Position numbers and translations under genes: made by a program. The notes beneath the pieces are model-generated. The model was not told the DNA's origin. It was given only the letters and a program-made list of their open reading frames with translations, and did no database searches. From JAFCEV01 sp964473005 (GTDB lineage: Archaea > Nanobdellota > Nanobdellia > Pacearchaeales > GW2011-AR1): a DNA stretch of 12,343 nucleotides. This document shows positions 1 to 4,272 of the stretch, in pieces; within the stretch, counting starts at the first letter, position 1, and each line of letters starts with the position of its first letter. Location: positions 1 through 12,343 of the forward strand of contig CAYYME010000018.1 of assembly GCA_964473005.1 (NCBI GenBank). The letters run 5' to 3'.

Positions 1-12
1 AGAAAGGAATAA

Positions 13-21
13 CTTTATAAA
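13..21 (+). promoter_or_regulatory. TATA-like box for the ORF starting at 43
   Basis: The CTTTATAAA sequence lies 22-30 bp before the ATG at 43. This is the spacing seen for leaderless archaeal promoters throughout the window. It supports 43, rather than 135, as the true beginning of the first coding unit. Confidence 0.55.
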
Positions 22-42
22 ATCAAATATTTGACTTAAAAT

Positions 43-153
43 ATGGCTGGAGAATTTTATGAAGTTGATGCAGAAAAAGAATTTATGGTAGTTGAATATC
101 CTGATAAAGTTGAGACGGGGGAATTTCAACTTGTATGGGAGTGGGAATTTTAA
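43..153 (+). pseudogene. N-terminal part of a probably frameshifted gene (36 codons)
   Basis: The ORF begins MAGEFYEVDAEK and ends VWEWEF followed by TAA at 151-153. It has a TATA-like box at leaderless distance, so it is likely the real start of a gene. The ORF at 135-518 overlaps its end in another frame and has no promoter or ribosome-binding site of its own. Re-reading one T of the short T run at 147-151 (a -1 shift) would join the two as VWEWEF-LNNQLKKGYLG, giving one protein of about 158 residues. The break may be a sequencing or assembly error, a real pseudogenising deletion, or two separate overlapping genes. The heptamer is not a canonical -1 slippery site. I do not recognise the family. 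Confidence 0.45.
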
Positions 154-518
154 ATAATCAATTAAAAAAAGGTTACCTAGGCCATTATATTAGTTTTGAT
201 ACAACTTCAGAATCTTTAATAAATAAGGCAGTAAGCGAAGCTAAGGATCTTGGTGACTTAGAAGTTGCATTAGTAGGAAATATCCCTTTAAGTAAAGAAG
301 ATGCAAGAATTAATAAAATTAATCTTGATGAAAATTTAAGAAGTTTCAGAGAACATAGGAAGTGGACTTTAGAGATGATTAAATCAAAAGGGATTTCCTC
401 AAAAAAGATTCAAAATTATCTTCAAAAATACCATATTAGTGATTCTTATAGCATCTTTATTGATACTGGGAAAGGAATAATTGAAATTGAAAAAGAAAAA
501 CTTGAAGAAATAGAATAG
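135..518 (+). CDS. Hypothetical protein, probable C-terminal part of a frameshifted gene
   Basis: The ORF is 127 codons, ends with TAG, and is unrecognised. The chain is soluble and charged. It has a likely alpha/beta segment near residues 40-50 (LEVALVGN), a helical stretch around residues 66-97, a beta-like SYSIFIDTGKGIIEI segment near the end, and an acidic Lys/Glu C-terminus. There is no signal peptide or membrane helix. The annotated ATG at 135 lies inside the preceding small ORF without a Shine-Dalgarno or TATA box at a useful distance. Translation probably starts at 43 and reaches this frame after a frame change near 148-153. Codon use (TTA/CTT leucines, no CTG) is more AT-biased than in the synthetase genes, as expected for an accessory or recently acquired gene. 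No function is proposed. Confidence 0.6.
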   Translation: MGVGILNNQLKKGYLGHYISFDTTSESLINKAVSEAKDLGDLEVALVGNIPLSKEDARINKINLDENLRSFREHRKWTLEMIKSKGISSKKIQNYLQKYHISDSYSIFIDTGKGIIEIEKEKLEEIE

Positions 519-548
519 TCCCTTAAGATGAATTGGATTTAATCGCTG

Positions 549-622
549 TTATGTGCCCAGAGCCGAAGTGCAATAATTTTTGCTTTGCAAAAATTGGTGA
601 AGAGTTCGTCCCAGACACATAA
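549..622 (+). other. Cys-rich 23-codon micro-ORF inside a long hairpin
   Basis: An ATG at 551 opens 23 codons (MCPEPKCNNFCF then AKIGEEFVPDT) ending in TAA at 620-622. Three cysteines lie at positions 2, 7 and 11, which resembles the start of a zinc-binding knuckle. The same DNA forms a hairpin. TTATGTG at 549-555 pairs perfectly with CACATAA at 616-622, and AATTTTTGC at 575-583 pairs with GCAAAAATT at 587-595 around a TTT loop. Start and stop codons both sit in the outer stem. The frame is open upstream from 527. It could be a micro-protein, a structured RNA, or the relic of a degraded zinc-ribbon gene. No TATA box at leaderless spacing is evident. Confidence 0.35.
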
Positions 623-655
623 TTAAAAATAAAAGAATAAAAAATTTTAATTTAC
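623..655 (-). terminator. U-rich terminator after the acidic small ORF
   Basis: Read on the minus strand, the region just after the TGA of the 669-806 gene contains runs of T of five or six, separated by A-rich pieces. Archaeal RNA polymerase commonly terminates at such U-tracts without a hairpin. No stem-loop is needed or seen here. Confidence 0.4.
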
Positions 656-668
656 AGAAGAAATCTTA

Positions 669-806
669 TCAATTAGAAGTCTGTTCTTGACTCTCTTCGG
701 CAGTCTCTTTTTTCTCTTCTATTTTTTCCTCTTCTTTTTCCTCTGTTTGACTTTCCGAAGTACTTTCAGAAGTCTCTTCTCCTGGTTTGTTATTTTCTTC
801 TTCCAT
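669..806 (-). CDS. Very acidic low-complexity small protein (45 aa)
   Basis: The minus-strand frame is open from 896, but the methionine at 806 is the best start. A TATA-like CTTTTATAG with a purine-rich AACCGAAACA element before it sits at 829-837, at leaderless spacing from 806, and would fall inside a longer reading. The 45-residue product is almost entirely Glu, Lys, Ser, Thr and Gln (ETSESTSESQTEEKEEEK and similar). It has no aromatic or Cys residues and is predicted disordered. Glu-rich runs such as EEKEEEKIEEKKE could form a charged single helix. It has no signal peptide and no recognisable family. Low-complexity sequence makes the gene call less certain, but the promoter and downstream U-tract both support it. 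It is divergent from the membrane protein at 937. Confidence 0.5.
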   Translation of the reverse strand: MEEENNKPGEETSESTSESQTEEKEEEKIEEKKETAEESQEQTSN

Positions 807-828
807 AATAAGAGGTAGTTTATCCTGA

Positions 829-847
829 CTATAAAAGTGTTTCGGTT
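829..847 (-). promoter_or_regulatory. BRE/TATA promoter of the acidic small ORF
   Basis: On the minus strand this reads AACCGAAACACTTTTATAG: a purine-rich BRE-like CCGAAAC followed by a TATA-like TTTTATAG. The TATA lies 23-30 bp from the ATG at 806, predicting a leaderless transcript. The BRE resembles the CCAAAAG element at 1214 and 2505. Confidence 0.6.
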
Positions 848-906
848 TGTGTATCTGAATAAATTGAACATAAATGCTGTTACGCATTCTTATCAAAAAG
901 ATAAAG

Positions 907-914
907 ATATAAAA
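907..914 (+). promoter_or_regulatory. TATA-like box of the 80-aa membrane protein gene
   Basis: The sequence ATATAAAA lies 23-30 bp before the ATG at 937. The intergenic stretch 807-936 therefore carries two divergent promoters. Confidence 0.55.
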
Positions 915-936
915 ATATTCTTTAACACCTATATAT

Positions 937-1179
937 ATGCACGAAATTATCCGGCTTTTAATCGGAATTGCTGTATTGGGTTTGGCTTTTCCTATTGGAA
1001 CTCTGCTCGCTAAAAAAACAAAAGAGGAATTAAAGCAGGGGGAAAAATGGTTCAGATTAATTGTAATTCTCGGGTTAATTGGAGGGGTTGTCGGGCTTAT
1101 AATTGGCGATGATGTTCTGCTGTTCAGCTTTTTCTTTATTGCAATTGTGACAAGCCAGAGTTTGATAAAGCAGAAGTAA
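937..1179 (+). CDS. Small integral membrane protein, unknown function (80 aa)
   Basis: This hydrophobic 80-residue protein is predicted to span the membrane two or three times: helix 1 at about residues 5-25, helix 2 at about 40-57 (LIVILGLIGGVVGLIIG), and a phenylalanine-rich helix 3 at about 60-76. A charged loop, KKTKEELKQGEKWF, joins helices 1 and 2 and is probably cytoplasmic. Pro-19 and several glycines lie within the helices. There is no cleavable signal peptide. Small proteins with a similar charged loop are common in DPANN genomes, but I cannot name a family. The ATG at 937 is chosen because a TATA-like box lies at the expected distance. It is probably monocistronic, since the next gene has its own promoter. 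Confidence 0.75.
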   Translation: MHEIIRLLIGIAVLGLAFPIGTLLAKKTKEELKQGEKWFRLIVILGLIGGVVGLIIGDDVLLFSFFFIAIVTSQSLIKQK

Positions 1180-1211
1180 TTCTATTATATAGTAATTTAA
1201 TAGTAGTAAAT

Positions 1212-1228
1212 AACCAAAAGATTTATAA
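1212..1228 (+). promoter_or_regulatory. Strong BRE/TATA promoter of the CxxC protein gene
   Basis: AACCAAAAGATTTATAA combines a BRE-like CCAAAAG with a TATA-like TTTATAAA (1222-1229), 31-38 bp before the ATG at 1260. The same 17 bases recur at 2503-2519 before the NYN gene. A second TATA-like TATATAAA at 1241-1248 lies too close to the ATG to serve a leaderless start. Confidence 0.6.
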
Positions 1229-1259
1229 ATATATTCTGAGTATATAAATCGAATTAAAA

Positions 1260-1601
1260 ATGGCAGAAAAAATCTTAACAAAGGATTCACAACTTCGTTG
1301 TGCTTTTTGTAATAGGGAACTTGGAGAAAATGATTCTTTTAAAACGGCTATAGTCGAAAAATGGAGAAATGGACGTTATGAACCAGTATCTCTTGTTACT
1401 CTTTGCAATGGCCCTTCATTAGATGAAGCAAAAAAGTCCGGATTACTTCCTAGAAATTATGGATTTCCCTTATCTCTTCCAGAAGAGGATATAGAGTATT
1501 TTAAAGTTATTAGACTTTGTAAAGATGTTTTTGAGGCGTTAAATACAAGATATGAAGGAGCTGGGTTAGTAAAAGCTGTTCATATAATAGAAGGAGATTA
1601 A
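1260..1601 (+). CDS. Hypothetical protein with CxxC, possible zinc-binding (113 aa)
   Basis: This is a soluble protein of 113 residues with four cysteines: Cys14 and Cys17 in RCAFCNREL, Cys49 (TLCNGPS), and Cys87 (RLCKDVFEAL). A CxxC knuckle followed by two later cysteines fits a single zinc site of treble-clef type, but the spacing is irregular and this is inference only. The C-terminal part from about residue 75 looks like a helix-strand unit ending in VKAVHIIEGD. The ATG at 1260 follows a strong BRE/TATA element. The first residues carry no signal peptide. Leucine and proline codons are AT-ended, as in the other small accessory genes. I do not recognise the family, and the neighbours do not suggest a pathway. 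Confidence 0.7.
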   Translation: MAEKILTKDSQLRCAFCNRELGENDSFKTAIVEKWRNGRYEPVSLVTLCNGPSLDEAKKSGLLPRNYGFPLSLPEEDIEYFKVIRLCKDVFEALNTRYEGAGLVKAVHIIEGD

Positions 1602-1676
1602 GTTAAAGAAAATTTCTTTTACAGTTTAGCCCTGAGTATTATTGTGCATAACAGATTTTTAACGAAATTCATTAAT

Positions 1677-1684
1677 TATAAAAA
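1677..1684 (+). promoter_or_regulatory. TATA-like box of the Nfo-family gene
   Basis: TTATAAAA lies 22-29 bp before the ATG at 1706, consistent with a leaderless mRNA. The rest of the interval 1602-1705 holds a short AAAGAAA/TTTCTTT inverted repeat at 1605-1619, possibly the 3' end signal of the previous gene. Confidence 0.5.
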
Positions 1685-1705
1685 CTTCTTTCTGATATTA
1701 TTTTT

Positions 1706-2482
1706 ATGACAATCAAATTCGGACCTGCCGGGATTGGGGCTGTAAAAGATGCTGAGGAAAATCTGGAAGCTTACAGCAAATTCGGATTAAAAGCATGCGA
1801 AATTGCATTTACATATGGAATTTATATTAAAAGAGAAGAAGATGCAAAGAGAATAGGAAGATGCGCGGAAAAACTGGGAATTCAGCTGAGCATCCATGCA
1901 CCTTACTGGATAAATCTGAATTCTGATGACATTAAAAAAGTAAAAGAGAGCCAACAGAGAATTTTAAAATGTACAGAGATAGGACATCTTCTCAGAGCTA
2001 AAAGAGTGATATTTCATCCTGGATTTTACGGCAAGAACAAGGAACATGCTTTTGACAATATTAAATTAAGGATTAAAGAAATGCTGGAATATAGCAAAGA
2101 AAAAAAATGGAATATTGAACTTTGTCCTGAAACCATGGGAAAGGTGAATGTCTTTGGAAGCACAGAGGAAATTTCAGAATTAGCAAAAGAAACAGGCTGC
2201 GGATTTTGTCTTGATTTTGCACACATTCTTGCAAGGGAAAAAAGAGTGGAATGGAAAAAAATAGAAAAACTATTTCCGCAGAAAAACTGGCACTGTCATT
2301 TTTCAGGAATTGAATACGGAGAAAAAGGAGAAAAACGCCACAAGAAGACTGAAAGAGAAGACTGGAAGCATCTTCTTGAAAATCTTCCAAAAAACAAAAA
2401 TATAACAATAATAAATGAATCTCCGGATAATATAAAAGATAGTCTTGAAGGTTTGAAAATTTGGGAAGAGATGGGAAAATAA
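1706..2482 (+). CDS. TIM-barrel AP endonuclease (endonuclease IV / Nfo) family protein
   Basis: At 258 residues this has the endonuclease IV TIM-barrel pattern and is close to the family's usual 270-290. Nfo enzymes cut DNA 5' to abasic sites in base-excision repair using a trinuclear zinc centre. Metal ligands recognisable in order are His64 (SIHAPYW), His104 (FHPG), Glu142 (CPETMG), Asp170 and His173 (LDFAH), His198 (HCHFSG), His212 and Glu238 (NESP). The position corresponding to the Asp of the bacterial D-x-H pair is Lys210 (K-R-H). The linking segment GIEYGEKGEKRHKK resembles archaeal Nfo homologues, not E. coli. The protein may therefore be a repair nuclease with an altered third metal site, or a related sugar isomerase-like TIM barrel. 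The N-terminus (MTIKFGPAG) begins the first strand, so the ATG at 1706 is right. It is transcribed from its own promoter. Confidence 0.8.
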   Translation: MTIKFGPAGIGAVKDAEENLEAYSKFGLKACEIAFTYGIYIKREEDAKRIGRCAEKLGIQLSIHAPYWINLNSDDIKKVKESQQRILKCTEIGHLLRAKRVIFHPGFYGKNKEHAFDNIKLRIKEMLEYSKEKKWNIELCPETMGKVNVFGSTEEISELAKETGCGFCLDFAHILAREKRVEWKKIEKLFPQKNWHCHFSGIEYGEKGEKRHKKTEREDWKHLLENLPKNKNITIINESPDNIKDSLEGLKIWEEMGK

Positions 2483-2502
2483 GAGATTTGATATATTCTA
2501 TT

Positions 2503-2519
2503 AACCAAAAGATTTATAA
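2503..2519 (+). promoter_or_regulatory. BRE/TATA promoter of the NYN-dph5 unit
   Basis: AACCAAAAGATTTATAA is identical over 17 bases to the element at 1212-1228. It lies 66-83 bp before the ATG at 2586, so, unlike its neighbours, this transcript should have a leader of roughly 40 nt, which would contain the hairpin at 2548-2574. Confidence 0.55.
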
Positions 2520-2547
2520 GTTTTGAGCAGCCTATATAGACATATAC

Positions 2548-2582
2548 GCTCACCATTGCTTGCAATGGGTGAGCACTTTTTT
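2548..2582 (+). terminator. Hairpin plus T6 tract in the NYN leader (attenuator-like)
   Basis: GCTCACC-ATTG at 2548-2558 pairs with CAAT-G-GGTGAGC at 2563-2574. This gives an 11-bp GC-containing stem closed by a CTTG tetraloop with one bulged G, followed directly by ACTTTTTT. The shape is that of an intrinsic terminator. It lies between the promoter and the ATG at 2586, so it could attenuate the NYN-dph5 mRNA or define a short RNA. Alternatively it terminates the Nfo-family gene that ends at 2482. Confidence 0.6.
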
Positions 2583-2585
2583 AAA

Positions 2586-3131
2586 ATGAAAAGTATTTCT
2601 ATATTTATAGATGGGAATAATTTTTATCATGGTTTACGAAGCATATATGGCAAAGATAAAAGTTTGAAAGATTTTAATTTCGGAAAGTTTATTGAACATC
2701 TTTCCAGAAGTAGAAAGATTGTGGAAATTTTCTATTATAATGCAAAATTAGATAAAAGCCATGATAAAGACAAATTTGAAAGTCAAAAAGAATTTTTTGA
2801 TAAACTGGCATTAATTCCAAAACTCAATTTAATTTTATGTAAACTCTTAAAAAGAAAAATTAAAGGAACAAAAAAATATTATTATGTGATTAAAGAAGAT
2901 GATATTCATATGGCTGTTGATATTGTTGAAGGCGCTTATGAAAATAAATTTGATATTGCAATAATTATTTCTGGTGACGGCGATTTTGTCCCAGCTGTTC
3001 TCTCTGTGAAGAAGAAAGAGAAAGAAGTTGAAAATATTTACTTTAAGAAAAGTTCATCAAGAAATTTAAAAAATCATTGTGATTACTCCTTAGAATTGAC
3101 AAAAAAAATTCTGGATGGTTTTTTTAATTAA
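2586..3131 (+). CDS. NYN-domain (PIN-like) putative ribonuclease
   Basis: The 181-residue product matches the NYN/LabA (DUF88) nuclease fold. Acidic residues lie at the expected sites: Asp9 in IFIDGNNFYHGL, Asp106 and Asp112 in KEDDIHMAVDIV, and Asp131 and Asp133 in IIISGDGDFVPAV. NYN proteins are metal-dependent single-strand RNases or RNA-processing factors related to PIN domains. The frame extends upstream to a TTG at 2523, but those residues would be encoded by the leader hairpin. MKSISIFIDGNN at 2586 starts the first beta strand and is preferred. The C-terminal third is Lys-rich (KKKEKEVENIYFKK). The stop is one nucleotide before the dph5 ATG, so the two are probably co-transcribed and translationally coupled. 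An RNA target is not evident. Confidence 0.85.
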   Translation: MKSISIFIDGNNFYHGLRSIYGKDKSLKDFNFGKFIEHLSRSRKIVEIFYYNAKLDKSHDKDKFESQKEFFDKLALIPKLNLILCKLLKRKIKGTKKYYYVIKEDDIHMAVDIVEGAYENKFDIAIIISGDGDFVPAVLSVKKKEKEVENIYFKKSSSRNLKNHCDYSLELTKKILDGFFN

Positions 3132-3132
3132 A

Positions 3133-3846
3133 ATGTTATACTTAATAGGATTGGGGCTTAATTTTGACGGAATTTCAAAATTTGGATTAGCTGTTGCTAA
3201 AAAATGCAAAAAAATTTATCTGGAAAATTACACAGTGGACTTTCCATATTCAAAAATACAGCTGGAAGAAGTCATCGGAAAAAAAATAACTGAAGCAGAC
3301 AGGGATTTTGTTGAAGGGCTGGAAATTATTGATGAAGCAGAAAAATGCGATGTTGCCCTGCTTGTTTACGGAAGCCCTTTAACTGCAACCACACATATTA
3401 CACTTTTAGAGGAAGCAAAAAAAAGCAGAATCAGGACAAAAGTTATTTACAGTGCTTCTGTTTTCGATGCTGTTGCAGAAACAGGATTGCAATTATATAA
3501 ATTTGGTAAGATTACTAGCATGCCTGCCTGGAAAAAATCTTACGAGCCTGACAGCTTTATGAAAATCGTGCAGGAAAATATGTCAATGAAGGCACATAGT
3601 TTAATCCTGGCTGATATTGGATTAGAATTTCAAGATGCTCTGAAACAGCTTGAAAAAGCTGCAAAAAAATATGAAGTTAAATTAAGCAAAATAGTCTTAT
3701 GCCAAGTGCTAGGAACTCAAAATAGAAAAATCTCCTATAAAACAATTGAAGAATTTAAAGAATTCTCAGGAGTTAGAAAACCTTACTGCATAATTATTCC
3801 AAGCAAACTGCATTTTATGGAGAAAGAGTTCTTGGATATGCTTTAG
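3133..3846 (+). CDS. dph5: Diphthine synthase (diphthamide biosynthesis methyltransferase)
   Basis: This 237-residue tetrapyrrole-methylase-fold protein uses S-adenosylmethionine to methylate the modified histidine of elongation factor 2 on the way to diphthamide. Family marks are the N-terminal MLYLIGLGLN, KKIYLENYT (about 27-34), LLVYGSPLTATTH (77-88), ETGLQLYKFGK (116-126) and a C-terminal SKLHFMEKEFL. The frame is open from 3115, but the extra six residues overlap the NYN gene; MLYLIGLGL at residue 1 is the canonical start. The normal loop is GDP-x-x-ATTH; here Asp is replaced by Ser81 (GSP), at a position I understand to contact SAM. The first loop is also divergent, with NFDGISKFGL where I would expect a GDE-x-DIT-type sequence. 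The protein may be an active but divergent Dph5. The finding fits an archaeon that keeps diphthamide. Its 3' end overlaps a small convergent ORF by 32 nt. Confidence 0.85.
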   Translation: MLYLIGLGLNFDGISKFGLAVAKKCKKIYLENYTVDFPYSKIQLEEVIGKKITEADRDFVEGLEIIDEAEKCDVALLVYGSPLTATTHITLLEEAKKSRIRTKVIYSASVFDAVAETGLQLYKFGKITSMPAWKKSYEPDSFMKIVQENMSMKAHSLILADIGLEFQDALKQLEKAAKKYEVKLSKIVLCQVLGTQNRKISYKTIEEFKEFSGVRKPYCIIIPSKLHFMEKEFLDML

Positions 3847-4024
3847 GTGGTGTTCTTCCAAACATAAGATTATATGCAGCCTTATTTAACTGCTCAGCAT
3901 TATTGGGATTTATATTATATTCTGTACAAACTTCTGAATTATTCATCAGTTCGTTTTTAATTTTATTAAATTCTTTAATTTCTTCATCAGTAAAGTTGCT
4001 TATTTTTTTATTGAGATTCTTCAC
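3815..4024 (-). CDS. Small hypothetical protein, convergent with dph5 (69 aa)
   Basis: This is a hydrophilic 69-residue ORF starting with GTG (KNLNKKISNFTDEEIKEF...) and ending inside the last 32 nt of dph5. The composition, rich in Asn, Lys and Glu with helical character through residues 12-30, is protein-like and unlike a shadow frame. Most of the ORF lies outside dph5. A TATA-like TTTAAAAG on the minus strand at 4048-4055 stands 24-31 bp before the GTG, the usual leaderless spacing here. It contains one cysteine and no recognisable motif, signal or membrane helix. If the N gap to its left is artificial, it is divergent from IleRS with only about 80 bp between starts. Confidence 0.5.
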   Translation of the reverse strand: MKNLNKKISNFTDEEIKEFNKIKNELMNNSEVCTEYNINPNNAEQLNKAAYNLMFGRTPPKAYPRTLSP

Positions 4025-4047
4025 TTTATTAAATGAGGGGAAAGATA

Positions 4048-4055
4048 CTTTTAAA
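4048..4055 (-). promoter_or_regulatory. TATA-like box of the 69-aa convergent ORF
   Basis: On the minus strand TTTAAAAG lies 24-31 bp upstream of the GTG start at 4024. This is the main reason to believe that ORF is real. Confidence 0.4.
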
Positions 4056-4062
4056 TTTTTAG

Positions 4063-4117
4063 TTTAATTAAATATCTTTAAAAATATTGGATTCTATTGC
4101 TTTAATATGTATGATTT
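4063..4117 (+). repeat. 55-bp direct repeat, left copy flanking the N gap
   Basis: These 55 bases, ending in TATGTATGATTT at the first N, are identical to 4218-4272 immediately after the gap. They include the IleRS TATA box and first codons. An exact repeat abutting both sides of a gap is the mark of two contigs whose ends overlap by one assembly k-mer, and is probably not a biological repeat. Confidence 0.9.
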
Positions 4118-4217
4118 NNNNNNNNNNNNNNNNNNNNNNNNNNNNNNNNNNNNNNNNNNNNNNNNNNNNNNNNNNNNNNNNNNNNNNNNNNNNNNNNNNN
4201 NNNNNNNNNNNNNNNNN
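4118..4217. other. Assembly gap of 100 N
   Basis: Exactly 100 unknown bases. Because the flanks duplicate each other over 55 bp, the gap size is probably a placeholder. The true sequence most likely collapses to a single copy with nothing missing. Confidence 0.95.
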
Positions 4218-4272
4218 TTTAATTAAATATCTTTAAAAATATTGGATTCTATTGCTTTAATATGTATGATTT
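4218..4272 (+). repeat. 55-bp direct repeat, right copy flanking the N gap
   Basis: This is the exact partner of 4063-4117. It carries the functional IleRS promoter and the ATG at 4262; the left copy carries the same ATG at 4107 with only four codons before the Ns. Confidence 0.9.
4232..4239 (+). promoter_or_regulatory. TATA-like box of ileS
   Basis: TTTAAAAA, 23-30 bp before the ATG at 4262, predicts a leaderless ileS mRNA. The same box is present in the duplicated left flank of the gap. Confidence 0.5.

Noticed and set aside
549..622. Archaeal box C/D or H/ACA guide RNA in the hairpin
   Set aside because: No box C or D pair is visible, and the ACA near 615 is not placed after a suitable lower stem with a pseudouridylation pocket.
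2073..2408. Minus-strand ORF opposite the Nfo-family gene
   Set aside because: Phe/Leu/Ser-rich shadow composition from reading A-rich coding sequence backwards; no start signals.
2523..2585. N-terminal extension of the NYN protein from a TTG at 2523
   Set aside because: It would translate the leader hairpin and begins just after the TATA box, before transcription is expected to start. The NYN fold begins at 2586.
4063..4272. Long terminal or direct repeats of a mobile element
   Set aside because: The identical 55-mers abut the N gap on both sides with no transposase or target-site signs. Overlapping contig ends explain them better.
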